NCBI GenBank assembly: GCA_910575475.1
Contig: CAJTGD010000003.1
Coordinates: 152,767-216,766, forward strand
Source: Lachnospiraceae bacterium
GTDB taxonomy: Bacteria; Bacillota; Clostridia; Lachnospirales; Lachnospiraceae
Length of the DNA: 64,000 nt
Direction: 5' to 3'
Shown piece by piece: positions 15,151-24,321 of this stretch (position 1 is its first letter; each line of letters begins with the position of its first letter). A program made the position numbers and the translations under genes. Under the pieces are notes generated by a model, which saw only the letters and a program-made list of their open reading frames with translations, did no database searches and was not told where the DNA came from.

Positions 15151-15545
15151 AGCTTTTCGATCCGGATATAGATCCCCGGGAACTCGGCCCAAAACTTCTC
15201 CACAAGCTCGGATGCCACCAGCGCATCATCATCCCAGAAACCGACCAGCGTCATGCAGTCCTTCAGGAGCTTCTGCAGGTTGTCCGTGTCCGGCCGGCTT
15301 GTTTTATATTCACCGTCTCCATAGTGTTCCTTCGGGAAGCACCATCTTGTGATCAGACGGATGCCATGGTGATACGGCTCCTCTGGCGCGTGCTGTCCCA
15401 AATAAGCAGTCAGCTTCTGCCTTGCGCTTTTCAACTCCTGCGGCTCATAGAATACTGGTTTGCCATTTACCACATGCACCTTCTTTTCCTGGTGGGTGAC
15501 GGTCGGGGGAACCATCGCCATAAAAAATTCATTCAACACCATCAT
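15147..15545 (-). CDS. RusA-family Holliday junction resolvase
   Basis: A 132-residue endonuclease. The hallmark is the acidic cluster in RPDTDNLQKLLKDCM and FWDDDALVASELVEKFW, where the aspartates bind the metal used to cut four-way junctions. The ATG at 15543-15545 has ATAGGAG seven bases upstream; a start further upstream lacks this. In phages RusA resolves recombination intermediates made during replication or packaging, consistent with its place after the replication genes. Confidence 0.85.
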   Translation of the reverse strand: MMVLNEFFMAMVPPTVTHQEKKVHVVNGKPVFYEPQELKSARQKLTAYLGQHAPEEPYHHGIRLITRWCFPKEHYGDGEYKTSRPDTDNLQKLLKDCMTLVGFWDDDALVASELVEKFWAEFPGIYIRIEKL

Positions 15546-15714
15546 AATCAAACTCCTATCTCCATGCTTTATCACGTTAACTTGTGAAATCATCTTTTTT
15601 CATCGTCTCCGTCATGGGGAGGGGGAAGGGAACGGGCGGGCTCTGCTTATGGCCCGTCCATTCCTACCCCCATGACCACGCATTGCGGGGGAAATATTTT
15701 ACCCTTTAGGGTAT

Positions 15715-15895
15715 AGGTTTCCCCGCCGCTGGCGGAAACCTGATTTTTAAGGTTTCCCCGTCTGTTTTCTTTGTGCGGCGGAAACCTGATTTTAAGGATT
15801 CCCCGCCATCCTATTTCTTACGGGGAATCCTGGATTTTCAGGTTTCCCCGCCACGGTCTCAGGCACGGGGAAACCTGAAATTTAAGGTTCCCCCG
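15715..15895. repeat. Four hairpin-forming repeats built on GGTTTCCCCG
   Basis: The intergenic stretch 15546-15881 holds four consecutive inverted repeats at 15715-15741, about 15750-15787, 15795-15831 and 15839-15877, spaced about 42 bases apart, and a fifth half unit at 15884-15895 inside the end of the primase-helicase gene. The arms are variants of aggtttccccg and cggggaaacct; the last pair is a perfect 12-base match. Adjacent TA-rich links (tgatttttaa, gaaatttaag) separate them. Being next to the replication genes, they could be a phage origin, but a set of transcript hairpins or a mobile repeat is also possible. Confidence 0.75.
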
Positions 15896-18119
15896 TCTCA
15901 TGTTTCCGCTTCCTTTTCCTCACTTCTCCGTTTTCGCAAGTATATCCCCCGTGCTCTTTTATCCAACCCCGGGCAGTCCTTTCAGAGATCCCAAGGTACT
16001 CCGCGACATCTTTCACTGTCGGGGCCTCTCCAAAATTGCTGCCTTCGATTGCTTCTTCCAACGCTTTCCTGCGGTCAGCTTTTCGATTCTGCGAGTTCTT
16101 TTTGATCTTCTCCGCACCGCGCTGCCACGGCGGTTTTTCTGCTTCCGGCTGGATATCCTTCAGCGCTCCGGATTCATCTTCCCTATGTACAGGATAATCA
16201 AACCACAGATTCACAGGCTGGAACTTCGGGAACTCCCTCAGGGTACCCTCTATGCGCCATGCTGTACGCTGCTGGACTGCCTTGCAGGTCTCCTGGATCT
16301 CCTGATCCAGAATACGGTATTCAGAAGGACTCATCGTTTTCCCGCAGTATTGCACCATCGTCAGGCTGCTGCACTGGTCATCCTGTGACAGTTCTTCGTC
16401 CATCCGTTCCCCATATCCAAATCTTTTTAATGCCCTGATGCACTCCGCGCATACGGCCTTATTTTCTTCCTGATTTAATAACGCGTCTGTCGTTTCTAGC
16501 TCAATCAGGTCCATCAGCGCATCCGGATCCCGCGCGAATACTCCCGATCCGGATGCCCGGTCCATGGATTTTTTCCCGCCCTGGCTGCCCTTACTGTGAT
16601 GGTGGCAGTAGATCACCGCGCAGCCCAGCTCTGTACAGACCTTATCAAACTGGTTGCAGAAATTCGCCATTTGATCCGCACTGTTTTCATCCCCGGTAAT
16701 GACTTTATAGATCGGGTCAATAATGATAGCGATATAGTCCTTCTTTGCGGCCCGCCTGATCAGTTTCGGCGCCAGCTTGTCCATAGGGACTGACTTTCCC
16801 CTTAAATTCCAGATATCAATGTTGTGGAGCTGTTCCGGCTCCCACCTGAGCGCCTGGTATACATCTTTAAACCGATGCAGGCAGCTGGAGCGGCTCAATT
16901 CCAGGTTTACATACATGACTTTTCCTCTGGTACACTCCCAGTTGATCCACTTCCTGCCTTCAGCAATGGCAATGCACAGCTCGATCAGAAGAAAAGACTT
17001 TCCTGCCTTTGAAGGGCCTGCAATCAGCATTTTGTGGCCCTGCCGCAATACGTCCTGGATCAGGCATGGTTCCAGCTCCGGAAGGCTGCCCCATACACTT
17101 TCCAGGCTCTCCGGTTCCGGAAGGTCATCATTGATACTTTCGATCCATTCCTTCCACTCATTCCAGGACTCTTTCCCGATATTCCGGTCTACGATAAACT
17201 GCTTTTTTCCATTCCTCTCAACGCCTGGAAGCCGGGAAAGCCGGGACGGGTTCTTATTCTGTGTGTCGATTTTTAATCCGTTCTTCTGGCATACGCCGTA
17301 CAGATAATCCACCCGTTTCCTGTATTCGTTATAATCCGCCGCGTCTACCCTTACAATTGCATGCAGGCTCTTCCCTCCGGAATGGACCAGGCAGGCCACC
17401 GGCAGCTCCAGCTCCCGGATGATCGCGTTCTGACGGTCAATTTCCAGTTCGTCCGATTCCACAAGGGCATATTTGAAGTCTGTGACATTGGCGCCTTTTA
17501 CGTCTTTCCCATCCAGAGGGTTGAAGCGGATCCACGCTCCTGCTTTCGGATCGTAATCTCCGAGTACGCTGCCGATATCCCCTTTGCATTTTGACAGTTC
17601 CTCGATCAGTTTGCCTGCCGTCCGGCTGTAGCTTCCCTTATTGGCCGGTATGTAACGTCCGTCTTTTTCCCAGCTCTTCACTACATACCCCACATTTTCA
17701 GAAGCTTCAAACAAGGTTTCCAGATATTGCATGACCTGGGCGGCGGGATCCCATTTTTTTGGTTCCTGTACTTCCTTTTCCTCCACCCAGCTTCTATCTA
17801 CTACAACAAGGCCGTCTGTGCTGACCTCATCATCCCAGTCCAGCTCACGCCACTCATAGGAAGGCCGCCACCCATGTTCCATTGCCATCTGCACGATCGT
17901 CCCGGCCGTGACCGGGGCAGCGGAGCCATGGAAGGACTTCCATTTCTTCTCACACTCTCCCTGATGGTACCGCGCGTCATTGCGGCTCCACTGATCCCAG
18001 TCTGACGCCGTATAGCCTTCATGCTTTAATGCCATGCCCACATTGATCCATTCCTGGTAATCCAGCTCTGCAGGATTGATAGATTTTATGATCTCAATCA
18101 GATCCGTCCGCTGTTCCAT
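15882..18119 (-). CDS. Phage primase-helicase (PriCT, AEP-like primase, RepA-like ATPase)
   Basis: A 745-residue multidomain replication protein. Residues 5-80 form a PriCT-2 domain (INPAELDYQEWINVGMALKH); about 115-320 contain the AEP-type primase with the SGGKSLHAIVRVDA and RLSRLPG pieces; about 345-600 form a RecA/RepA-like ATPase with Walker A GPSKAGKS, Walker B IIIDPIY and the loop YCHHHSKG. The last ~60 residues carry a helix-turn-helix (LGISERTARGWI). It primes and unwinds phage DNA. The start follows the helicase stop at 18122 with GGAAGG upstream. The repeats just after its stop may be the origin it acts on. Confidence 0.88.
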   Translation of the reverse strand: MEQRTDLIEIIKSINPAELDYQEWINVGMALKHEGYTASDWDQWSRNDARYHQGECEKKWKSFHGSAAPVTAGTIVQMAMEHGWRPSYEWRELDWDDEVSTDGLVVVDRSWVEEKEVQEPKKWDPAAQVMQYLETLFEASENVGYVVKSWEKDGRYIPANKGSYSRTAGKLIEELSKCKGDIGSVLGDYDPKAGAWIRFNPLDGKDVKGANVTDFKYALVESDELEIDRQNAIIRELELPVACLVHSGGKSLHAIVRVDAADYNEYRKRVDYLYGVCQKNGLKIDTQNKNPSRLSRLPGVERNGKKQFIVDRNIGKESWNEWKEWIESINDDLPEPESLESVWGSLPELEPCLIQDVLRQGHKMLIAGPSKAGKSFLLIELCIAIAEGRKWINWECTRGKVMYVNLELSRSSCLHRFKDVYQALRWEPEQLHNIDIWNLRGKSVPMDKLAPKLIRRAAKKDYIAIIIDPIYKVITGDENSADQMANFCNQFDKVCTELGCAVIYCHHHSKGSQGGKKSMDRASGSGVFARDPDALMDLIELETTDALLNQEENKAVCAECIRALKRFGYGERMDEELSQDDQCSSLTMVQYCGKTMSPSEYRILDQEIQETCKAVQQRTAWRIEGTLREFPKFQPVNLWFDYPVHREDESGALKDIQPEAEKPPWQRGAEKIKKNSQNRKADRRKALEEAIEGSNFGEAPTVKDVAEYLGISERTARGWIKEHGGYTCENGEVRKRKRKHETGEP

Positions 18120-18121
18120 CC

Positions 18122-19705
18122 TTATGCACCTTCCCTATATTCCACCGGATTGATCTCCGGCGGAATTCTCCAACCATTGGACGCAATTCGGTCGATCAAT
18201 CTTTTCGCAGTGTCAAACTGCCATGTCCCCACATGCTGAAAACCTTTCCCTTCCAAAAAACGGATCTGCTTTGGTGTCGTAAGGTTTTCCTCTTTACGTT
18301 TATTCAGCCGGTCCAGGATCTTAGCCGCTTTCCCCGCGTTGTCGATCTGATCCGGAAGGATCCCCAGCTTTTCCAGAGTCTGTTTCTGTTTATCAGAAGG
18401 CGGCGCCATCTCCCAGCCGAATGCCGGAACATACCCTGACAGATCCTCTGCCTGGATGCTCATTTCAAACTGCAGTGGATCCACCAGTTTCTTTTTCCTT
18501 CTCTTCATCTCTGCCAGCTGCTTCGCAAGTGCTTCCTCACGCTGGGCGATCACATCCTCCGCTGCAGCCTTTTCCGCCACTTCGATATCCATTGGGCATC
18601 CGGCTGTTTCCAGGTTCTCCGTCATCTTTTTCGCCACATCTTCATTCTCACAGATCAGGTGTGCCGGATGGCAGAGTTCATGCCGTTCCGTGTGCCAGAG
18701 AAAATCCAACAAAAGCAGGTGATCCTTCCCTGGCGCAAGCCTGGTCCCGCGCCCCACCATCTGGCAGTACAGGCTGCGTACCTTTGTGGGGCGCAGCACC
18801 GCAATGCAATCTACAGACGGGCAGTCCCAGCCTTCTGTCAGGAGCATAGAATTGCAGAGCACGTTATACCTTCCCGCTTCAAAATCCTGCAGGATCTCTG
18901 CCCTGTCCTGGCTTTCTCCGTTCACTTCTGCAGCGCGGAAGCCATTCTCATTCAGGATATCCCGGAACTTCTGGCTTGTCTTTACCAGAGGCAGGAATAC
19001 CACCGTTTTTTTATCCATACAGTATTTTTTCATTTCCTCCGCGATCTCGCGCAGGTATGGGTCCAGGGCTGTTCCCAGATCTTCCAGCTTAAAATCCCCG
19101 GATTGCACCCCGACACCTGACAGGTCTACTTTTAAAGGGATCGTGATCGCCTTGATAGGAGACAGATATCCCTCTTTGATCGCTCTGGGCATGGTATATT
19201 CGTAAGCCAGACTTTCAAATACATTTCCCAGGTTCTTCATATCCCCGCGGTCGGGCGTAGCCGTCACGCCCAAGATCTTCGCACATGGGAAATGATTCAG
19301 AACACGCTGGTAACTGTCGGACACACAATGATGCGCTTCATCAATGATAATGGTTCCGAAAAAATCTTCTGGGAACCGCTCCAGCCGTTTTTTGCGCATC
19401 ATGCTCTGCACGGAGCCTACCACGATCCGGAACCAGCTCCCGATGCAGGTCTGCTCCGCCTTTTCTGTAGCACAGCCGAGGCCCGTAGCTTTTGCGATCT
19501 TATCTGCCGCCTGATCCAGCAGCTCCCCCCGGTGCGCCAGGATCAATACCCGGTCTCCCTGGCGGACGCATTCTTCCGTTATCTTTGCAAAAACGATTGT
19601 TTTCCCGCAGCCAGTTGGCAGTACAAGCAGGGTTTTCTTCGTCCCATTATCCCAGTTTTCAAAAACCGCTTCTTTTGCTTCTCTCTGATATGGCCTGAGT
19701 TCCAT
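18122..19705 (-). CDS. Phage DEAD/DEAH-box SF2 helicase
   Basis: A 527-residue helicase with all SF2 motifs: Q-like start MELRPYQREA, motif I LPTGCGKT near residue 31, Ia LILAHRGELL, II IIIDEAHH near 122, III GVTATP, and motif VI in MVGRGTRLAPG near 330. The C-terminal 150 residues are charged and helical. In phages of this type it sits between DUF669 and the primase and helps open replication forks. It begins one base inside the end of the DUF669 gene. Confidence 0.92.
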   Translation of the reverse strand: MELRPYQREAKEAVFENWDNGTKKTLLVLPTGCGKTIVFAKITEECVRQGDRVLILAHRGELLDQAADKIAKATGLGCATEKAEQTCIGSWFRIVVGSVQSMMRKKRLERFPEDFFGTIIIDEAHHCVSDSYQRVLNHFPCAKILGVTATPDRGDMKNLGNVFESLAYEYTMPRAIKEGYLSPIKAITIPLKVDLSGVGVQSGDFKLEDLGTALDPYLREIAEEMKKYCMDKKTVVFLPLVKTSQKFRDILNENGFRAAEVNGESQDRAEILQDFEAGRYNVLCNSMLLTEGWDCPSVDCIAVLRPTKVRSLYCQMVGRGTRLAPGKDHLLLLDFLWHTERHELCHPAHLICENEDVAKKMTENLETAGCPMDIEVAEKAAAEDVIAQREEALAKQLAEMKRRKKKLVDPLQFEMSIQAEDLSGYVPAFGWEMAPPSDKQKQTLEKLGILPDQIDNAGKAAKILDRLNKRKEENLTTPKQIRFLEGKGFQHVGTWQFDTAKRLIDRIASNGWRIPPEINPVEYREGA

Positions 19706-20148
19706 TAAAACTCACCTGCCTTAAATTGTTTCTTCGGTTTCGGTAAATATTTTTTTACATGATTGTATTTCTTTGTCGGATCCTTTTCATCGGAGCGTAC
19801 TTCTATCGTTGCACGACCCGTTGCCTGCGGAACCATCTGCCAGTTTGGCTTTATCTTTCCATTTTCTCCCTTTTCAAATCCAATAGACAGAAAGAACTCC
19901 GCAATCTTCCAAGCCATCTTGTCATACAGGAACAGGCTCTCATTCATGACTGTTGTGCCTTCCTGGGCATCGATCCGGATTTTCAGCAATGCGCGGTTAC
20001 ATGGAGGCATCTTGTTGCTTCCCTCATATCTTCCCCTTTCAAAACTTTCTACAACAAAATCATAATCGCCTTCTGGAAGGAGTATGTATTCGTTTACTTC
20101 TACCTCATCATCCCAGTCCATCTCTTTTCCTCTGATATCTTCACTCAT
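19705..20148 (-). CDS. DUF669 protein, SSB-like
   Basis: A 147-residue protein starting MSEDIRGKEMDWDDEVE with the strand pattern YILLPEGDYDFVVESFERG near residue 24. DUF669 proteins resemble OB-fold single-strand binding proteins and are nearly always beside a Sak4-like ATPase and an SF2 helicase, as here. It probably coats ssDNA in replication-linked recombination. The C-terminal KKQFKAGEF motif is shared, in its shape, with the end of the SMC-like protein (KKKEWKAGDF), see findings. Confidence 0.85.
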   Translation of the reverse strand: MSEDIRGKEMDWDDEVEVNEYILLPEGDYDFVVESFERGRYEGSNKMPPCNRALLKIRIDAQEGTTVMNESLFLYDKMAWKIAEFFLSIGFEKGENGKIKPNWQMVPQATGRATIEVRSDEKDPTKKYNHVKKYLPKPKKQFKAGEF

Positions 20149-20166
20149 ACTCTGTCACCTCTCGTT

Positions 20167-21516
20167 TTATTCAAATGGAATCTCATAATTACTTCTGATC
20201 TCCTGAATCACTGCCAGGACTTTCGGCCAGGCTGCGATCAGGCAGCCCTCCACAAATTCGTCCGGAAGGTTCTGGAACGGCGTCCCTCTTGGGAAGAACC
20301 CACGCCTGTACACCGCCTCCAGAAGCTCCTCTTCGGATACCAGTTTTTCATACATCAGATCCTGCAATGCCTTTGGTATGTAGTTATTCAGCCGGAATGT
20401 CCGGGTCTTAGACATATCCGGCTCCGGCGGTTTCGCTTTCTTCGCTGTCCCGGCTTCATACCTTGCTTTATTGATCTCAATAGAAACCTGGGAATCTGGA
20501 TCAGTCGGCATTTTCTGGCCTTTTTTTACCATCCAGTAGCAATCAGATTCTGCATGGTAAAAATATCGGTCTTCCTGCGCATACTCGTTTCTTTTGTTCG
20601 TTGCAGTATCTGCCGCCGTATTTGTTCCCGGACCGGTGTTAAACTCCATCTGCTCCGGAGTTCCTTTCGGGATATTCACGAAGGAATAATCTGTCTTTTC
20701 TTCTTTTTGTGCAGATGCAGCGTCCAGGGATTCTCGTTTCGTTTCCGGCATTTTATTTTCTATTGGCTGCCGTACTTCCTGCCTCTGTCCGCTCATCAGG
20801 ATGTGGGCGATCTCCATATAATCAAATGGGAGCTCTTCATCCAGGTCATAGCGGTTCTTTGCGTCCCAGCAGGGGTGATGGCTCGTATACATGACACGTT
20901 TCCCGCCTTGGGCCTTATGCTTCTTCCCCTTATCATCTACGGCAACAGAATACGTCTTGTAATTCGCAAAGAGTAAGGCATCAGACCATTCCTTTACCAA
21001 CGGCGCAGTCTGGGAAGAAGTCTTCGTCCCCAGCTTCAGCTCGTAACGGTCATAGGCTCCCATTTCATCCGGCTGTTCAAATTTACGCATCTGCGCATGG
21101 GCTGTGAGCACCACATTGATACCAGTCTCGATCACATCCGACAATCGGTTTAGAAAACGGCCAAACTCTTCCTTCGTATAAACATAGCCTTTTCCATAAC
21201 TGAAACTTTCAATCCCGTCCTTCTGGTGCTTTGCGCAGATAAACTCAATACAGAGCTGCTCCGCCCAGTCGATCGTGTCGATCACAAGCGTATTGCATAC
21301 ATGGGGATTGCTCTTCACATAGTCGATCTCTTCCAGGAGCATTTGCCAGCTGGTGGGACGCGGCAGCCTTGCCACGTCCATACTGCTGGTACTCCCTTCC
21401 GTATCAATAAATACCGGGTTCGGGAATTTTGACGCAAACGTAGATTTCCCAATGCCTTCGGGGCCATACACCACGACTTTCTTTGCCTTCTGGATCACGC
21501 CTCTTGTAATCTTCAT
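20167..21516 (-). CDS. Sak4-like RecA-type ATPase (phage annealing protein)
   Basis: A 449-residue ATP-binding protein. Walker A GPEGIGKST is at residues 19-27 and Walker B TLVIDTIDW near 77, then VVLTAHAQM near 138, the pattern of Sak4 single-strand annealing proteins. The ATPase core ends at about residue 225; the remainder is a linker and a second, C-terminal helical region beginning near 350, which is longer than in minimal Sak4 proteins. Its neighbours are DUF669 and an SMC-like ATPase, forming a recombination module. It overlaps the SMC-like gene by one base. Confidence 0.85.
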   Translation of the reverse strand: MKITRGVIQKAKKVVVYGPEGIGKSTFASKFPNPVFIDTEGSTSSMDVARLPRPTSWQMLLEEIDYVKSNPHVCNTLVIDTIDWAEQLCIEFICAKHQKDGIESFSYGKGYVYTKEEFGRFLNRLSDVIETGINVVLTAHAQMRKFEQPDEMGAYDRYELKLGTKTSSQTAPLVKEWSDALLFANYKTYSVAVDDKGKKHKAQGGKRVMYTSHHPCWDAKNRYDLDEELPFDYMEIAHILMSGQRQEVRQPIENKMPETKRESLDAASAQKEEKTDYSFVNIPKGTPEQMEFNTGPGTNTAADTATNKRNEYAQEDRYFYHAESDCYWMVKKGQKMPTDPDSQVSIEINKARYEAGTAKKAKPPEPDMSKTRTFRLNNYIPKALQDLMYEKLVSEEELLEAVYRRGFFPRGTPFQNLPDEFVEGCLIAAWPKVLAVIQEIRSNYEIPFE

Positions 21517-22814
21517 TAAAAGTCACCTGCTTTCCATTCTTTTTTCTTTGGCTGTTCCTCCGGGACCTCCTGGCCTGCCACATACCCATCCTCGATCAGG
21601 ATTGAGCATTCGTCCCCGGTGCTGACTCTGGTAGCGATCGCCTGCAGCCCTTCCTGTTCCAGCCATGCGCCGAACTCATTCAATGTCCGGATATCCATCT
21701 GTTCTAATTTATCCAGGAGCACGAAACCGCATTTCGGATTCAGCTTCCGGACAATAGCTGTCGCTACCCGCAGGCGATCCGATCCTGACATGTTGTCCCA
21801 TTTCTGCCCTTTATAGATAAGCTCCCCATCCTCAACCGCCAGCTCTGGAAGCGGAAGATCCGCATTCTTCAGCAAATCTGTCTTTGATGTTCTTACGTCA
21901 TTGATCTTGACCGTCAGGCTGTTGTACTGTTCCTTATAAGTCAGCGCGTCTTCTTCCGCCTTATCCTTATCCATGTTGGCGCGTACCTTGCGGTTGATCT
22001 CCTCAATATTCGTAATACTCCTTTCCAGCTCTGCCGTAGACTGGTCCTGCAGCTCCTGGGCATCCATCATGGCTACATTCAAAGAGGTCTTCGCATCCGC
22101 CAGTTCCTGCTCTTTCTTTTGAAGCTGCTCCCTCATGGCTTCCACTTCCTGTTCAAGAAAAGTAATCGACTGCTGATAGGAATGGACGCGTTCCCTTTTC
22201 TTCTGGTTTTCACCGTTTCTCGCCAGGATCTCCTGCTGCTGCCTGATCAGCTCTGTGGGTGAGACCAGTTCCTTCGGCGCATCCGGGAAATATGGCTGCT
22301 CCTTCGCGTATTTTTCTTTCTGGTCTGCGATCCTCCCGATCGCTAGCCGTTCATTATACAAATCCTTTTCCTGTTCCTCCAACTGGGCAAGCTGGTCTCC
22401 GATCCCGATGATCTTCAACAGAATCCTGGCTTTTTCTTTCCCGGATGACTCCATGAACTTCGGAAGGTTCAGCGCCAGCTGCTCTACAAATTCATTGAGG
22501 AGCTGCTGCCCTCCCTTATTGCCGTTCGGATCCGTGACTTTTAAACTGCTGTTCTTGCCTTTCCGCTCCACAACCAGGCCGTTGCTCATAACCATATGCA
22601 GATTCGGTGGGATCGCAGACCCTTCACGCTGCGCCTTCGATGGCCGGAAGTTCTCTCCGCCTAATGCCCACGCAATGGAATCCAGTACGGAGGTCTTCCC
22701 CTGGTTATTATTCCCGCCCACAATCGTCAGGCCATTGGCCGTTGGTTCTATCTTGACAGCCTTGATCCTTTTCACATTCTCAATCTCCAGCTTGTTGATC
22801 TTAATACTATCCAT
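21516..22814 (-). CDS. SMC/RecF-like AAA ATPase with coiled coil
   Basis: A 432-residue protein beginning MDSIKINKLEIENVKRI. It has a Walker A (GGNNNQGKTS, near residue 33), a coiled coil from about 165 to 290, a signature-like NMSGSDRLRVATAI near 337 and a Walker B FVLLDKLEQMD near 362 in which the usual catalytic Glu seat reads K-L-E. It resembles Rad50/SbcC and RecF half-proteins of phages and probably works with the Sak4-like ATPase on DNA ends. The ATG at 22812-22814 has GGGAG eight bases upstream; a start six codons earlier has weaker support. Confidence 0.83.
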   Translation of the reverse strand: MDSIKINKLEIENVKRIKAVKIEPTANGLTIVGGNNNQGKTSVLDSIAWALGGENFRPSKAQREGSAIPPNLHMVMSNGLVVERKGKNSSLKVTDPNGNKGGQQLLNEFVEQLALNLPKFMESSGKEKARILLKIIGIGDQLAQLEEQEKDLYNERLAIGRIADQKEKYAKEQPYFPDAPKELVSPTELIRQQQEILARNGENQKKRERVHSYQQSITFLEQEVEAMREQLQKKEQELADAKTSLNVAMMDAQELQDQSTAELERSITNIEEINRKVRANMDKDKAEEDALTYKEQYNSLTVKINDVRTSKTDLLKNADLPLPELAVEDGELIYKGQKWDNMSGSDRLRVATAIVRKLNPKCGFVLLDKLEQMDIRTLNEFGAWLEQEGLQAIATRVSTGDECSILIEDGYVAGQEVPEEQPKKKEWKAGDF

Positions 22815-22844
22815 TCTTTTTTCTCCCTTCATTTTTTATCCGTA

Positions 22845-23564
22845 TCAGCTGACAGCTTTGATACTGTCTGTCCGCTTCACACTCTTCTTGGCCTTACTGA
22901 TCTGCGGTGTGCTTTTCTTAACTCCGCTGATCCCTTTTGGGCTTTCTTTCGCTTCTGCTTTTACTACATATACGCACTGCTTTATCCGGAACACTTCATA
23001 TAGATCCTTCTGGCCTTTTAGTTTCTGGTATGACCGCAGCCTCCCAACGATCTTTTTCCCCTCATCCACATCCGCGCATTCAAAGCACATGTTCCTCATA
23101 TCCTTCATATCCAGGAAGTTGTCCAGCGCTTTCACTTCATCACTTTTATTGTTGTCAGCTTTATTTGGTATCTTGACGTTATAGCTTATATTCATCTCTT
23201 CTTCTCCATAATTGATATAATCCAGGTGGCGGGCGGTAATGGTGTCCATGTACGTCATGTCCTCACATCCGGGGACATTTTCATACAGGCTGACCGTCTG
23301 GATCCTTCTTGCTTCTTTTGCCAGGTGGTTCCCGATTGCGGAGCGCATATCACTCTTCGCGATCGTTGTGAACTTCCACCTGTGCAGCTCCGGCCGCTGG
23401 AACCATTTCTTAACGGACAAAAGATACCGCAGGATCACGACATCGTACCATTCCTCCGGATCCAGCTTCCTGTCCTGCAGGTACCAGAAAACAACCTGGT
23501 GGTTTTCCTCCGCAAACCGCTGTTCCTCCACCGTCAGGGGTGTATACCGTGTCCTTTCATGCAC
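22845..23564 (-). CDS. Phage sigma-factor-like protein
   Basis: A 239-residue protein whose first ~110 residues resemble sigma-70 region 2 (EENHQVVFWYLQDRKLDPEE, then WKFTTIAKSDMRSAIGNHL), as in ECF-like factors. The second half has no clear region 4; it ends in a basic tail (KKSVKRTDSIKAVS). Proteins like this occur early in the replication block of Clostridia prophages. A role in directing transcription is likely but unproven. The ribosome site is a run of nine Gs at 23571-23579, an unusual choice. Confidence 0.65.
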   Translation of the reverse strand: MHERTRYTPLTVEEQRFAEENHQVVFWYLQDRKLDPEEWYDVVILRYLLSVKKWFQRPELHRWKFTTIAKSDMRSAIGNHLAKEARRIQTVSLYENVPGCEDMTYMDTITARHLDYINYGEEEMNISYNVKIPNKADNNKSDEVKALDNFLDMKDMRNMCFECADVDEGKKIVGRLRSYQKLKGQKDLYEVFRIKQCVYVVKAEAKESPKGISGVKKSTPQISKAKKSVKRTDSIKAVS

Positions 23565-23581
23565 TGTTTACCCCCCCCCGC

Positions 23582-24046
23582 CTATATGTGCGCTAAGATA
23601 TCATGGATCATGGCGATGCCTGAATCCGCTTCCACGTTGACCCGGCGGTACCCACCGCTGGTAAACTTCGCTGTCACTGTGGAAGGTTCATATCTCAGAT
23701 CCGCAAGGTCGTGGTAGGCCCTGGTCTTCTGCAGGGCTGCCAGGAGCAGCTGGCAGATTGCCTGCTTGTCTTCCCTGGCAGGTTCCGGATCCTGTACCGG
23801 TTTAAGGCTTTCCTCATAGATATGGAGTATTCTCTTTGTCAGATCCAGCGTTTCCTCCGGCATCTTTTCTATACCCCAGATGTGGTCTTCTACTTTACAT
23901 TGCGCTTCCGCGGCGCATCCCATAATAAGGGATTCCAACTTATCCGACATAACATAGGGATCCAGAGTCAGGGCCATAGCCGCGCCGAACAGTATGCCCA
24001 ACTCATTTTTTGATATCATTGCTTCATTTTCATTGATCTTTACCAT
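23582..24046 (-). CDS. Hypothetical phage early protein
   Basis: A 154-residue soluble protein starting MVKINENEAMISKNELGILF, helical in the first half and with a beta-rich end (TVTAKFTSGGYRRVNVEADS). I do not recognise a domain. It precedes the sigma-like gene by 17 bases and probably shares its transcript. Confidence 0.65.
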   Translation of the reverse strand: MVKINENEAMISKNELGILFGAAMALTLDPYVMSDKLESLIMGCAAEAQCKVEDHIWGIEKMPEETLDLTKRILHIYEESLKPVQDPEPAREDKQAICQLLLAALQKTRAYHDLADLRYEPSTVTAKFTSGGYRRVNVEADSGIAMIHDILAHI

Positions 24047-24171
24047 TTACAAAACCCTCACTTTCGGTTAAAATGTAGTTGATGATTTTCCTGAGCACCC
24101 AACGGTTGCCGCCGTTCCTGGGTGCTCATTCTTGATTCTGTGTTTTTCACGTTCTGACCACCTACCCTTTT

Positions 24172-24321
24172 TTACACCCTGAAATACACCACCAGCGCCA
24201 GGCAGGACAGGTTCCCCAGCACGTACCCCAAGGCAATGCTGCAGGCGCAGATGATAAACACGGTACGCCGCTTCCGTTTCTTCTGCCGATGCCTGGCATA
24301 TGCACGGTCGTATTTATCCAT
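24172..24321 (-). CDS. Small single-span membrane protein
   Basis: The ATG at 24319-24321 overlaps the end of the HTH gene upstream by eight bases, with GGAGG nearby. The 49-residue product begins MDKYDRAYARHRQKKRKRR, a highly basic cytoplasmic part, followed by one hydrophobic span (FIICACSIALGYVLGNLS) and a short tail, so N-in topology is expected. Function unknown. A different frame of the same stretch also gives an ORF, but lacks this signal. Confidence 0.6.
   Translation of the reverse strand: MDKYDRAYARHRQKKRKRRTVFIICACSIALGYVLGNLSCLALVVYFRV

Noticed and set aside
15715..15877. CRISPR array
   Set aside because: The units are inverted repeats with variable arms and no unique spacers of constant length; no cas genes are near.
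19759..20976. 405-codon plus-strand ORF across DUF669 and Sak4-like genes
   Set aside because: Its length arises from codon bias of two well-supported minus-strand genes; its product is rich in Phe, Arg, Cys and Ile as typical of antisense translation.
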